Assembly (NCBI GenBank): GCA_021163625.1
Contig: JAGGTS010000031.1
Coordinates: forward strand, 1 to 29,057
DNA: 29,057 nt
From: a bacterium
GTDB taxonomy: Bacteria > Patescibacteriota > Minisyncoccia > Minisyncoccales > CG1-02-41-26
Reading direction: 5' to 3'
Part shown: positions 1 through 7,613 of the stretch, piece after piece
How the letters are laid out: every line of letters begins with the position of its first letter
How positions within the stretch are numbered: position 1 is the first letter of the stretch
The notes under the pieces: model-generated
Told to the model about the DNA's origin: nothing
The model's input: the letters and a program-made list of their open reading frames with translations, nothing else
Databases searched by the model: none
Position numbers and translations under genes: made by a program

Positions 1-242
1 AGGTTATGAGCCTGGCAAGATACTACTTCTCCACCCCGCGATAAGATAATTCGATAAGATAATTTTACCCAAAATAAAAAAATTATCAATACCTACCCTG
101 TGCTTACCCATGGCAAGTATAACCAAAAGCACAAAAATTCTAAATCCTAAATCCTAAATTCTAAACAAATTCTAAATTACAAATTACAAATCAAAATAGT
201 TTGTAAATGACGAAACCCGAATGACGAATGACGAAAAAATGA

Positions 243-276
243 CCAATGACTAATAATAAAGATATTTAGTCATTGG
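243..276. repeat. 11-bp-arm hairpin module (variant with T/A pair)
   Basis: Arms CCAATGACTAA (243-253) and TTAGTCATTGG (266-276) are perfect complements. The copies at 21790-21823 and 29009-29042 read CCAATGACCAA and TTGGTCATTGG, so both partners of one base pair have changed together. This argues that the fold is maintained. Confidence 0.8.
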
Positions 277-363
277 GAATTTGGTATTTTTTCGGGTTTC
301 GGATTTAGGAATTCGGGTTTTTCCCAGCGACTCCATCTCTGAAAAATAAGTTGCTCAGGATGT

Positions 364-384
364 GTGCTTACCGATGGTAAGCAC
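364..384. repeat. Perfect 9-bp hairpin at the repeat block border
   Basis: Arms GTGCTTACC (364-372) and GGTAAGCAC (376-384) with a 3-base loop. The same module recurs perfectly at 22237-22257 and in variant form at 100-120, 27209-27229 and near 28901. It usually sits at the outer edge of a repeat block. Confidence 0.8.
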
Positions 385-397
385 AAGCAAATATTAG

Positions 398-468
398 TCG
401 GGCTGCCGAGATTTGAACTCGGGCTAAATCCACCCCATGGACTCGTGCTACCGTTACACTACAGCCCG
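398..468 (-). tRNA. tRNA-Pro (anticodon GGG)
   Basis: Read on the minus strand, the 71-base sequence folds into a full cloverleaf. The acceptor stem is CGGGCTG with CAGCCCG, followed by discriminator A73. The D stem is GTGT/GCAC with loop AACGGTA, the anticodon stem AGTCC/GGATT encloses loop ATGGGGT (anticodon GGG), and the T stem CCGAG/CTCGG encloses TTCAAAT. The C1-G72 pair with A73 fits bacterial tRNA-Pro. No 3' CCA is encoded, so CCA-adding enzyme would be needed. It lies just upstream of rpmB in the same direction and its 3' end is about ten bases from a repeat block. Confidence 0.93.
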
Positions 469-538
469 AAAATCTTAATTTTGATATGGAATTGCGCCTG
501 ATGCTTATATGCCGGCTGTAGTAAGCAGTGAACTAATT

Positions 539-769
539 TTATTTGTTGGTAGTCTTTTTATGGAGAGTTTTAATGCATTGAGTGCAAGCTAAAACTCTTT
601 TGCCTGCGAATGGCTTGAATTTTTTTAGTTTGACATCTTCTGGAATTCTAACCCATTGAAGATTTGGATATTTCCTTTTTTTTGTGGTAGGATTATATTT
701 GCCTCTGAGTTTTTTTCTCGTATAGGACATTATAGAACCCTTTCCGCAAATTGCGCATACTTTAGCCAT
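539..769 (-). CDS. rpmB: Large-subunit ribosomal protein bL28
   Basis: A 76-residue basic protein of the bL28 family, a late-assembling 50S component. It opens MAKVCAICGKG and keeps the two CxxC pairs of the zinc-binding form (C5/C8 and C62/C65), with the conserved NLQWVRI strand in the middle (about 36-42). It is encoded alone on the minus strand, 70 bases upstream of a co-directional tRNA-Pro, and diverges from the site-2 protease gene; the A/T-rich gap at 770-914 has TATAAT-like motifs that could serve either direction. Length is normal for the family. No Shine-Dalgarno is evident before the ATG. Confidence 0.95.
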   Translation of the reverse strand: MAKVCAICGKGSIMSYTRKKLRGKYNPTTKKRKYPNLQWVRIPEDVKLKKFKPFAGKRVLACTQCIKTLHKKTTNK

Positions 770-914
770 AAATTTTGAAAAGTTATAACAAACTGTTATG
801 CTTTATAATGTAATATAATGTAATATAAAACAAATTGAAACAGATTTCAACCCGTTTCATTTTCAGCCATATTTTATTTGCCAGAGAATCTAATTTTTTG
901 CAATCATCAAAACT

Positions 915-1556
915 ATGCTCGAATTTATTATTGTAATTATCATTCTTCTTTTTTCAATTATAATCCATGAAATCGCCCATGGCGCTGCAGCAAACTTTTT
1001 AGGCGACCCGACCGCAAGGGACGCGGGCAGGCTTACTTTAAACCCAATGAAGCATTTAGACCCAATAGGTTCTATCATTGTTCCATTAACAATGATATTC
1101 ATTTCAATGGCAAGCAATCTGCCTGCTGTTATCATCGGTTGGGCAAAGCCGGTGCCAATAAATCCATTGAATTTTAGAGACAAAAAATATGGCCAAGCCA
1201 AAGTTGCCTTGGCAGGACCGGGGGCGAATCTTGCCATTGCTGTTGTTTTTGGGATTATTATAAGGTTTTTTCCCGCAACAAATTCTTTGTTTCTCCAGAA
1301 CCTTGAATTAATTTTTGGCTATATCGTTTGGCTTAATTTGCTTTTGGCAATATTTAATTTAATCCCAATTCCTCCACTGGATGGTTCACACATTCTTTTT
1401 ACTTTTTTGCCAAGAGCTTTTGACGGTTTTAAGGTGTTTTTATATCGCTATGGGTTTATTATCCTAATTCTTTTCATTTTTCTGTTTTTTAACCTTCTTA
1501 TTCCGATAATAAGTTTCTTTTACAAACTAATAGTTGGCATTCCATTTATTTATTAA
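915..1556 (+). CDS. Site-2 protease family (M50) zinc metallopeptidase
   Basis: A 213-residue polytopic membrane protease of the short YwhC/Rv-type M50 group without a PDZ domain. The first membrane segment holds the zinc-binding HEIAH motif (H18, E19, H22). A later segment holds N148 and the PPLDG motif with D156, the third zinc ligand. Several hydrophobic segments follow the catalytic core (roughly 100-118, 133-152, 173-210). Such enzymes cleave substrates within the membrane, but the substrate is unknown here. It sits between rpmB (divergent) and rpsL (same strand, 78 bases away, with its own promoter), so it is probably a separate unit. No clear ribosome-binding site precedes the ATG. Confidence 0.9.
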   Translation: MLEFIIVIIILLFSIIIHEIAHGAAANFLGDPTARDAGRLTLNPMKHLDPIGSIIVPLTMIFISMASNLPAVIIGWAKPVPINPLNFRDKKYGQAKVALAGPGANLAIAVVFGIIIRFFPATNSLFLQNLELIFGYIVWLNLLLAIFNLIPIPPLDGSHILFTFLPRAFDGFKVFLYRYGFIILILFIFLFFNLLIPIISFFYKLIVGIPFIY

Positions 1557-1559
1557 ATG

Positions 1560-1587
1560 TTGACTAATATTTTTTTTATGCTAATAT
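1560..1587 (+). promoter_or_regulatory. Predicted sigma-70 type promoter for the rpsL operon
   Basis: TTGACT at 1560-1565, a 16-base spacer and TAATAT at 1582-1587, with a TG one base before the -10 (1579-1580, extended -10). Transcription would start near 1594, about 40 bases before the rpsL ATG. The tuf promoter uses the same two hexamers. Confidence 0.6.
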
Positions 1588-1634
1588 TCTAAATTGAAGC
1601 AGAAAGTGCTTTAAATTTTTAATTATTTTTTAAT

Positions 1635-2048
1635 ATGCCAACATTACATCAGCTTATAAAAAAGCCAAGAAGAAAAGTTAAAAAAGCGTCAGAGATGAAG
1701 GCTTTGTCTTTTGGATTTAACGCCTTGAAAAATAAGCCTGTTTCTTATCCCTCTCCGTTTAAGAGGGGAATTTGCGTTAAAGTTTTTACGACTACGCCAA
1801 AAAAGCCTAATTCTGCTTTGCGCAAAGTGGCCCGTGTTCGCCTTTCAAATGGGAAAGAAATAACTGCTTATATCCCTGGTGAAGGGCACAATCTTCAGGA
1901 ACACTCAATGGTTCTTGTCAGAGGCGGAAAAGTGAAAGATTTAGCCGGTGTCCGTTATCATATTGTTAGAGGCGCTCTTGACGCGGGAGGAGTTGAGAAT
2001 AGAAAGAGAAAGAGATCAAAGTATGGCACTAAAAAAGAAAAGAAATAG
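1635..2048 (+). CDS. rpsL: Small-subunit ribosomal protein uS12
   Basis: A 137-residue uS12, the decoding-centre protein of the 30S subunit. The signature TTPKKPNSAL (about 53-62) and PGEGHNLQEHS (81-91) are intact. It is longer than the E. coli protein because of an insertion at about 24-38 before PFKRG, as also known from Firmicutes and mycoplasma uS12, plus a Lys-rich C-terminus. In the loop KDLAGVRYH (101-109) an Ala replaces the Pro that corresponds to E. coli P90, while the preceding Asp (methylthiolated in E. coli) is kept. First gene of the str-type operon, 43 bases ahead of rpsG. No Shine-Dalgarno is visible; the start is fixed by the family N-terminus MPTLHQL. Confidence 0.98.
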   Translation: MPTLHQLIKKPRRKVKKASEMKALSFGFNALKNKPVSYPSPFKRGICVKVFTTTPKKPNSALRKVARVRLSNGKEITAYIPGEGHNLQEHSMVLVRGGKVKDLAGVRYHIVRGALDAGGVENRKRKRSKYGTKKEKK

Positions 2049-2091
2049 AGGCTTTTAAGATTTAGGGAATAAATTTTAGATTAGTTAAAAT

Positions 2092-2556
2092 ATGCCAAAG
2101 AAATACAAGAAACAAGATATTTTGCCAGACCCTGTTTACAATAATTTGATTGTCGCAAGTTTTATTAACCATTTAATGAAGAATGGCAAAAAGTCTGTTG
2201 CAAGGAAAATTCTTTATGGCGCGTTTGAGATAATCAAGTCTAAAACAAAAGAGGACCCTATGGAAGTTTTTGATAAAGCGATAGAAGCGGTTTCACCGTC
2301 GGTTGAAGTGAGGCCTCAACGCGTTGGCGGAGCAACATATCAGGTGCCAAGGGAGGTGAACAGCAAAAGAAGGCTTAGTTTGGCTATGAGATGGATAATT
2401 AATGCGGCAAGGGCGAAAAAAGGAAAGCCAATGCAGGAAAAGTTAGCCCAAGAGCTGATTCTGGCTTCAAAAAACGAAGGCGATGCCATAAAGAAAAAAA
2501 TTAATGTTCATAAAATGGCAGAGGCCAACAAAGCTTTTGCTCATTTAGCCCATTGA
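2092..2556 (+). CDS. rpsG: Small-subunit ribosomal protein uS7
   Basis: A 154-residue uS7, which nucleates assembly of the 16S rRNA 3' domain and lines the E site. The conserved stretches are visible: the N-terminal DPVYNNLIVASFINHLMKNG (about 12-31), the beta-ribbon segment RVGGATYQVPREV (about 78-90) and the C-terminal HKMAEANKAFAHLAH. Length is normal. It lies between rpsL and fusA on the same strand with gaps of 43 and 52 bases. It ends with TGA, which shows that TGA works as a stop in this genome. Confidence 0.98.
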   Translation: MPKKYKKQDILPDPVYNNLIVASFINHLMKNGKKSVARKILYGAFEIIKSKTKEDPMEVFDKAIEAVSPSVEVRPQRVGGATYQVPREVNSKRRLSLAMRWIINAARAKKGKPMQEKLAQELILASKNEGDAIKKKINVHKMAEANKAFAHLAH

Positions 2557-2608
2557 TTTGTTTGTTATTTGGCATTAACATTTTTATATTTATTAACACA
2601 ACTTTGAT

Positions 2609-4717
2609 ATGCCAAGAGATTATCCAATAGAAAAAACGAGGAACATAGGCATTATTGCCCATATTGACGCTGGAAAAACCACTGTAACCGAGAGGGTTCT
2701 TTTTTATACTGGAATTAGCCATAAAATTGGGGAAGTCCATAACGGACAGGCGATTATGGATTGGATGGCCCAGGAGAAAGAAAGAGGAATAACAATTACT
2801 TCAGCTTCAACAACCTGCCGTTGGACTCCGCTTGGCGAAGATAGCAGAGAAAAAGAAAATCAGTATTGGATAAATATTATTGATACGCCGGGCCATATTG
2901 ATTTTACAGCAGAGGTTCAACGGTCTTTAAGGGTTTTAGATAGCGCTATAGTTGTTTTTGACGGCGTGGCTGGCGTTGAAGCTCAATCAGAAACTGTCTG
3001 GCGCCAGGCAGACGCTTACAATGTTCCAAGAATTTGCTTTATTAATAAATTAGACAGGATGGGGGCAAGTTTTGAGAAAAGCGTTGAAAGCATATATGAA
3101 AAGCTTACAAAAAATGCTGTTCCTATCCAGATTCCAATAGGAATAGAAGATAAATTAGAGGGAGTAATTGACCTTATTTCAGAAAAAGCCCTTTATTTTG
3201 AAGGCGATTTTGGCCAAAATGTTGTCGTAAAAGAAATTCCGGACGAGCTTAAAGAAAAAGCAAACAAAGCGCGGCAGGAAATGCTTGAGAAAATAGCTGC
3301 CGAAGACCAAACTTTGCTTGAGAAATTTTTGGATGGAAAGGAAATATCAAAAGAAGAAATAATAAAAGTATTGCGGGAAGCGGTTTTAAATTATAAAATT
3401 GTTCCAATTCTCTGCGGCAGCGCCCTGAAAGATAAAGGAATACAGCCTATTCTTGACGCTGTCTGCCTCTATTTGCCAAGCCCTGTTGATCTTCCTCCTG
3501 TTAGGGGGATAGACCCTAAAACAGGCCAAGAAATTACGAGGAAAGCAAGCGATTCAGAGCCTTTTTCCGCTCTTGTTTTTAAGATTGCTTCAGACCCTTA
3601 TGTTGGAAGTTTGAGTTATTTTAGAGTTTATTCTGGCTCTTTAAAGAAAGGTTCTTATGTTTTGAATTCTGTCTCCGGAGTAAAAGAAAGGATTGGAAGG
3701 ATTTTGAGAATGCATGCAAATTCGAGAAAAGAGCTTGATGAGGTTTTTGCCGGAGATATTGTTGCGACTGTTGGATTAAAGAAAACAAGCACTGGCCACA
3801 CTTTTTGCGACCAGTCCCACCCGATTATTCTTGAACAGCTTGTTTTCCCTGAACCGGTTATATCTATAAGGATTGAACCGAAAACAAAGGCAGACCAGGA
3901 AAAACTTGGCTTGGCTCTAAAAAAATTAGCTGAAGAAGACCCGACATTTAGAGTGAAGGAAGATTTAGAAACAGGAGAAACTATTATTTCCGGGATGGGG
4001 GAACTGCATTTAGATGTTTTGTGCGACAGGATGAAGAGGGAATTTAATGTTGAAGCAAATGTTGGCAGACCGCAAGTTGCCTACAAAGAAACGATTTTAG
4101 GAAAGGCAAAGGCAGAAGGGAAATACATCCGGCAGTCTGGCGGCAGGGGGCAATACGGCCATGTTTGGTTGGAAATTGAACCATTGGAAAGAGGCAAGGG
4201 TTTCAAATTTATTAACCAAATAAAAGGCGGAATAATCCCGCAAGAATTCATCCCTTCCATTGAAAAGGGCGTGAAGGAAGCCATGGAGAAGGGCGTGCTT
4301 GCCGGATATCCAATGGTTGATATGCAGGTTGTTTTGTACGATGGCTCTTTCCACGAGGTAGACTCTTCGGAAATTGCGTTTAAAATTGCAAGTTCTGAAG
4401 CGCTTCAACGGGCTTCCAAAGAAGCAGGCCTTGTTTTGCTTGAACCAATTATGAAGGTTGAAGCAGTTGTCCCAAATGATTTTTTTGGCGATGTCATAGG
4501 CGATTTAAACAGAAGACGCGGTGTAATTGAAGAGACGAAAGACAGGTTGGGGCTTAAGGTTATAGAAAGCAAGGTTCCATTGGCTGAAATGTTTGGTTAT
4601 GCGACAGGGTTGAGGTCGTTGACGCAGGGGAGAGGAACTTTCACAATGGAATTTGACCACTATGAAAAAGTTCCCCAAAACATTGCGCAGGAAATTATTG
4701 AGGGCAAAAGAAAATAG
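2609..4717 (+). CDS. fusA: Translation elongation factor G
   Basis: A full-length 702-residue EF-G, the GTPase that drives tRNA-mRNA translocation and, with RRF, ribosome recycling. The GTP-binding motifs are present in order: AHIDAGKTT (17-25), RGITITSA of switch I, DTPGHIDF, NKLDRMG and GSALK. Domain II, the domain III-V part (ISGMGELHLDVL, GGIIPQEFIPSIEKG) and a C-terminus close to the usual FxxYxxVP are all there (EFDHYEKVP). It sits in the standard place after rpsG; the small Phd-like gene follows after 27 bases. There is no sign of truncation or of an EF-G2-type divergence. Confidence 0.98.
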   Translation: MPRDYPIEKTRNIGIIAHIDAGKTTVTERVLFYTGISHKIGEVHNGQAIMDWMAQEKERGITITSASTTCRWTPLGEDSREKENQYWINIIDTPGHIDFTAEVQRSLRVLDSAIVVFDGVAGVEAQSETVWRQADAYNVPRICFINKLDRMGASFEKSVESIYEKLTKNAVPIQIPIGIEDKLEGVIDLISEKALYFEGDFGQNVVVKEIPDELKEKANKARQEMLEKIAAEDQTLLEKFLDGKEISKEEIIKVLREAVLNYKIVPILCGSALKDKGIQPILDAVCLYLPSPVDLPPVRGIDPKTGQEITRKASDSEPFSALVFKIASDPYVGSLSYFRVYSGSLKKGSYVLNSVSGVKERIGRILRMHANSRKELDEVFAGDIVATVGLKKTSTGHTFCDQSHPIILEQLVFPEPVISIRIEPKTKADQEKLGLALKKLAEEDPTFRVKEDLETGETIISGMGELHLDVLCDRMKREFNVEANVGRPQVAYKETILGKAKAEGKYIRQSGGRGQYGHVWLEIEPLERGKGFKFINQIKGGIIPQEFIPSIEKGVKEAMEKGVLAGYPMVDMQVVLYDGSFHEVDSSEIAFKIASSEALQRASKEAGLVLLEPIMKVEAVVPNDFFGDVIGDLNRRRGVIEETKDRLGLKVIESKVPLAEMFGYATGLRSLTQGRGTFTMEFDHYEKVPQNIAQEIIEGKRK

Positions 4718-4744
4718 GATTATCATTAAGTTAAATTTACTATT

Positions 4745-5065
4745 ATGGATATTGAAGATATAAAACAATTCATACCAAGAAAAGGAGAAAGGATTATTTT
4801 AATGGAGAAAGGTAAACCAATTTTTGTTTTAATTTCTTTTGATGATTATAAGGAATTGAATAAAGCTGTTGGCCAGGAAAATCAAGCAAAACTTTTGTCT
4901 GGACACTCAAATTTCCAAGAGAGTGGCAGTCGTTTTGAGGAAGGAGCTGAAGAAAACGGGCAGAAAGAAGAAATAGAATTTCAAATGCCTGAATCAGCGG
5001 AAAGCTTTGGCTTTGAAGAGACAAAAGCAGAGGATGAATTAACATTAGACGACTTGCCCTTTTAA
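4745..5065 (+). CDS. Phd/YefM-like small protein with an SSB-like acidic tip
   Basis: A 106-residue protein between fusA and tuf that is not part of the textbook str operon. Residues 1-42 resemble the Phd/YefM antitoxin fold, with GERIILMEKGKPIFVLISFD followed by DYKELN matching the usual strand-strand-helix pattern. No toxin gene is adjacent, so it is unlikely to be a normal toxin-antitoxin pair. Residues 43-96 are Glu/Gln/Ser-rich and probably disordered. The last residues, DELTLDDLPF, closely resemble the C-terminal tip of bacterial SSB (DDLPF/DDIPF), which docks onto DNA repair and replication proteins. Its function is unknown. Co-transcription with fusA is likely; the tuf promoter begins just after its stop codon. 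Confidence 0.75.
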   Translation: MDIEDIKQFIPRKGERIILMEKGKPIFVLISFDDYKELNKAVGQENQAKLLSGHSNFQESGSRFEEGAEENGQKEEIEFQMPESAESFGFEETKAEDELTLDDLPF

Positions 5066-5069
5066 GGTG

Positions 5070-5098
5070 TTGACTTTTCTTTTTATATCTTTTAATAT
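5070..5098 (+). promoter_or_regulatory. Predicted sigma-70 type promoter for tuf
   Basis: TTGACT (5070-5075), a 17-base spacer and TAATAT (5093-5098); a second TATAAT is at 5104-5109. The hexamers equal those before rpsL. The transcript would begin near 5105 and carry a leader of about 100 bases that contains the hairpin at 5147-5177. Confidence 0.55.
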
Positions 5099-5146
5099 TA
5101 TTGTATAATTACAAAATTAAATTAAACGAATTTACGAGCTAATCTT

Positions 5147-5177
5147 GCCTACGATTGTTAATCTAAAGATTGTAGGC
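5147..5177 (+). promoter_or_regulatory. Leader hairpin upstream of tuf
   Basis: GCCTACGAT (5147-5155) can pair with ATTGTAGGC (5169-5177), nine pairs including one G-T, around a 13-base loop. No T-run follows, so it does not look like an intrinsic terminator. It lies 36 bases before the tuf ATG and could be a leader or mRNA-stability element. Confidence 0.5.
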
Positions 5178-5212
5178 TTGTGTTAAGCTGGTATATTTGT
5201 ACATTTAGCATT

Positions 5213-6412
5213 ATGGCTGAAAAATCAAAATTTGAGAGGACAAAGCCTCATTTAAATATTGGAACCATCGGTCATGTAGACCATGGCAAGACAACTTTAA
5301 CAGCTGCCATTTTAAAATACTCAAAAATGAAGGGATTTTTGAGTTCAGAAAAAACGGTTGAAGAAATTGATTCCGCGCCGGAAGAAAAGGCTCGCGGTTT
5401 GACCATAAACATTTCCCACAGCGAGTTTGAAACGGAAAAAAGGCATTATGCTCTTATAGATTGCCCAGGCCATGCAGATTATATAAAGAATATGATAACA
5501 GGGGCCGCCCAAATGGACGGAGCAATTTTAGTTGTTTCTGCCAGCGATGGACCTATGCCCCAAACAAGGGAACATGTGTTGCTCGCAAGGCAAGTTGGCT
5601 TGCCGTCAATAGTAGTTTTCTTAAATAAAGTTGACCAAGTTGACGATCCTGAAATGATAGAGCTCGTTGAGTCGGAGATAAGAGAGCTTTTGAAAAAATA
5701 CGAATTCCCGGGTGACGATGTCCCTATAATCAAAGGTTCTGCCTTAAAAGCTCTTGACGCGAAATCTCCAGACGATGAGGCAATGAAGCCTATTGCCCAG
5801 CTTATAGAAAAAGTAGATGAATACATCCCGGAACCGTCAAGAGATTTAGATAAGCCATTTTTAATGGCCGTTGAAGACGTTTTTTCAATCGCAGGCAGGG
5901 GCACCGTAGCTACAGGAAGAATAGAAAGGGGAATAATCAAGCCGGGAGATGAAGTGGAAATTGTTGGAATTCGTCCTACTCAAAAAACAGTTGCTATTAG
6001 CGTTGAGATGTTTAATAAAACATTAGATGAGGGCAGGGCAGGAGACAATGTTGGAATTTTACTTAGAGGTTTCAAAAAAGAAGATATAGAAAGAGGTCAG
6101 GTTATAGCAAAAGTTGGCAGTATTACTCCGCATTCAGAATTTGAAGCAGAAGTTTACATTTTAACAAAAGAAGAAGGAGGAAGACATACGCCGTTTTTTG
6201 CCGGCTATAAACCGCAGTTTTATATCAGAACTTGCGATATAACTGGCGATGTAACCTTGCCCGAGGGAACTGAAATGGTTATGCCCGGAGACACTGTAAC
6301 CCTTAAAATTAAGCTTATTAGTTCAGTTGCTTTAGAGGAAAAACAAAGGTTTGCTATTAGAGAGGGAGGAAAAACAGTTGGGGCAGGATTAGTGACAAAA
6401 ATAATAAAGTAA
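5213..6412 (+). CDS. tuf: Translation elongation factor Tu
   Basis: EF-Tu, the GTPase that delivers aminoacyl-tRNA to the ribosomal A site. The ATG at 5213 is chosen over an upstream in-frame GTG at 5180 because the family N-terminus MAEKSKFERTKPHLNIGTIG begins there; this gives 399 residues, the normal size. Motifs are GHVDHGKT (20-27), RGLTINISHSEF of switch I, DCPGHADY (83-90), NKVD (138-141) and GSALKAL. Domains II and III are complete, with GRGTVATGRIERG and the C-terminal FAIREGGKTVGAG. It has its own predicted promoter and a hairpin leader, and rpsJ follows after 22 bases. Confidence 0.98.
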   Translation: MAEKSKFERTKPHLNIGTIGHVDHGKTTLTAAILKYSKMKGFLSSEKTVEEIDSAPEEKARGLTINISHSEFETEKRHYALIDCPGHADYIKNMITGAAQMDGAILVVSASDGPMPQTREHVLLARQVGLPSIVVFLNKVDQVDDPEMIELVESEIRELLKKYEFPGDDVPIIKGSALKALDAKSPDDEAMKPIAQLIEKVDEYIPEPSRDLDKPFLMAVEDVFSIAGRGTVATGRIERGIIKPGDEVEIVGIRPTQKTVAISVEMFNKTLDEGRAGDNVGILLRGFKKEDIERGQVIAKVGSITPHSEFEAEVYILTKEEGGRHTPFFAGYKPQFYIRTCDITGDVTLPEGTEMVMPGDTVTLKIKLISSVALEEKQRFAIREGGKTVGAGLVTKIIK

Positions 6413-6434
6413 AATAAATTTAATAAGGAAGAGA

Positions 6435-6788
6435 ATGGAGCCTAATAAAGAAAAAACAAAACAGGAGGCGGAGGTTAAAGCAATACCGAAAGTAAGAATT
6501 AAAATTCGTTCTTATGATAGTAAAGTCCTTGATAACAGCTGTCGCCAGATTGTTGAAATTGCCGGCAGAACAGGCGTTGATTTAATCGGTCCGATTCCTT
6601 TGCCTACAGAAATTCACCGTTACACTGTTAATCGTTCGACTTTTGTCCATAAAGATGCAAGAGAGCAGTTTGAAATGCGGATACATAAGCGCTTGATTGA
6701 AGTTAAAAAGTTGAATCCTGTTTTTATAGAAACATTGCGGGATTTAACATTACCCGCTGGCGTTGAGATTGAAATCAAGACTGTTTAG
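6435..6788 (+). CDS. rpsJ: Small-subunit ribosomal protein uS10
   Basis: A 117-residue uS10 of the 30S head, which in other bacteria also serves as NusE in antitermination. The core from KVRIKIRSYD (about 20-29) to the end contains the signature VDLIGPIPLPTEIHRYTVNRS-like segment (about 50-69, split here for length) and the C-terminal VEIEIKT strand. A charged extension of about 18 residues (MEPNKEKTKQEAEVKAIP) precedes the core. AAGGAAGAG lies just ahead of the ATG and supports the start. It follows tuf closely, but a 197-base gap with a strong hairpin separates it from rplC, so here it groups with the str operon. Confidence 0.97.
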   Translation: MEPNKEKTKQEAEVKAIPKVRIKIRSYDSKVLDNSCRQIVEIAGRTGVDLIGPIPLPTEIHRYTVNRSTFVHKDAREQFEMRIHKRLIEVKKLNPVFIETLRDLTLPAGVEIEIKTV

Positions 6789-6924
6789 GTAATCGTTTCA
6801 GAATAGCTGCAATTGGCATTGTTATAATTTTATTTTTATGGCAATTAACTTTTATTTTTTAAATAGAATTAAAATATTGGAATTCAAATTTAAAAAGTAA
6901 AGCCAAATTTGAATAGCCAAGGGG

Positions 6925-6946
6925 AAACCGGGCTATGCCCGGTTTT
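6925..6946 (+). terminator. GC-rich hairpin between rpsJ and rplC
   Basis: AAACCGGGC (6925-6933) and GCCCGGTTT (6937-6945) form a perfect nine-pair stem with loop TAT, followed by one more T and an A/T-rich run. It is the strongest hairpin in the coding half of the window and sits in the middle of a 197-base gap. It could end the str transcript or act as a leader/attenuator for the rplC operon. The short T-tract leaves this open. Confidence 0.6.
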
Positions 6947-6985
6947 AAATTATAATTTACCAATTAGTAAAGGAATAGAAGAATT

Positions 6986-7579
6986 ATGAGTTTTATTTTA
7001 GGAAAAAAGATAGAAATGTCCCAAATTTTTGACGATAACGGAAATGTAGTGCCGATAACTTTAATTGAGGCAGGGCCTTGTATTGTTTTGCAAATCAAGA
7101 GCAAAGAGAAAGACGGTTATGATGCTATCCAGATTGGCTTTGAAAAAATGGATAATTCAAAATTAAAAAAAACAATGAAAGGCAAGCCATTCCGTTATAT
7201 TAGAGAGTTTAGGGGTGATATTAAAAAATATAAGACAGGGCAAAAGATTGATGTTTCTGTTTTTAAGGAGTCAGATAAAGTTAAAATTTCAGGCATTTCA
7301 AAAGGAAAAGGTTTTCAGGGTGTAGTAAAAAGATGGGGTTTCGCTGGAAAAAATGCCACTCATGGCGTTAAACACGAACACAGGACAATGGGATCGGCTG
7401 GGGCCACAGGACCCGCAAGAGTTTTTAAGGGCAAGAAGATGCCCGGCAGAATGGGTTCGGAAAGAGTGACAATAAGGAATTTAGAAATTGTAAAGGTTGA
7501 CAAAGACAATAATTTATTGGCAGTAAAAGGAGCAGTGCCAGGGAGAAGAAAGTCGTTGCTGGAAATTTCTAGTTTATAA
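6986..7579 (+). CDS. rplC: Large-subunit ribosomal protein uL3
   Basis: A 197-residue uL3, an early 50S assembly protein whose loop reaches toward the peptidyl-transferase centre. The conserved GVVKRWGFAG (112-121), HRTMGSAGATGPARVFKG (132-149) and KMPGRMG are present. In the loop where E. coli has GQNQTPG, with Gln150 methylated by PrmB, this protein reads GATGPA, so no glutamine is available for that modification. AAGGAA lies upstream of the ATG. It starts the long S10-spc run, 34 bases before the rplD start. Confidence 0.97.
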   Translation: MSFILGKKIEMSQIFDDNGNVVPITLIEAGPCIVLQIKSKEKDGYDAIQIGFEKMDNSKLKKTMKGKPFRYIREFRGDIKKYKTGQKIDVSVFKESDKVKISGISKGKGFQGVVKRWGFAGKNATHGVKHEHRTMGSAGATGPARVFKGKKMPGRMGSERVTIRNLEIVKVDKDNNLLAVKGAVPGRRKSLLEISSL

Positions 7580-7601
7580 AGCATAATTGAATTTTGCAAA
7601 A

Positions 7602-7607
7602 AAGGAG
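7602..7607 (+). promoter_or_regulatory. Shine-Dalgarno site that sets the rplD start
   Basis: AAGGAG at 7602-7607, six bases before the ATG at 7614. It favours this start over an in-frame codon at 7587 that would add nine residues. It is one of the few consensus ribosome-binding sites in the cluster. Confidence 0.75.
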
Positions 7608-7613
7608 ATAAAT

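Larger units (their letters stand above)
1..397. repeat. Non-coding mosaic repeat block, left end of window
   Basis: No credible gene lies here. Two tandem copies of CGATAAGATAATT sit near 48-73. From about 100 the block has the modular structure seen again near 21.7 kb and 28.9 kb: an imperfect GTGCTTACC/GGCAAGTAT hairpin (100-120), A/T-rich heptads of the TAAATCC/TAAATTC type (about 133-190), a TGACGAA-rich stretch, the hairpin 243-276, and a perfect GTGCTTACC/GGTAAGCAC hairpin at 364-384. Positions of about 228-387 match, in inverted orientation, about 28899-29057 at the other end of the window. The block stops about ten bases from the 3' end of tRNA-Pro. Confidence 0.85.

Noticed and set aside
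133..190. CRISPR-like array in the A/T-rich repeats
   Set aside because: The units are short contiguous heptads without unique spacers of constant length, and no cas genes are present.
4745..5065. Type II toxin-antitoxin locus
   Set aside because: Only the Phd-like half is present; the neighbours are fusA and tuf, and no toxin-sized gene is adjacent.
5147..5177. Intrinsic terminator between the Phd-like gene and tuf
   Set aside because: The stem is followed by TTGTGTTAAG, not a T-run, and it lies downstream of a good promoter.
5180..5212. Upstream GTG start for EF-Tu
   Set aside because: It adds 11 residues unlike any EF-Tu N-terminus and starts right after the hairpin; the ATG at 5213 matches the family.
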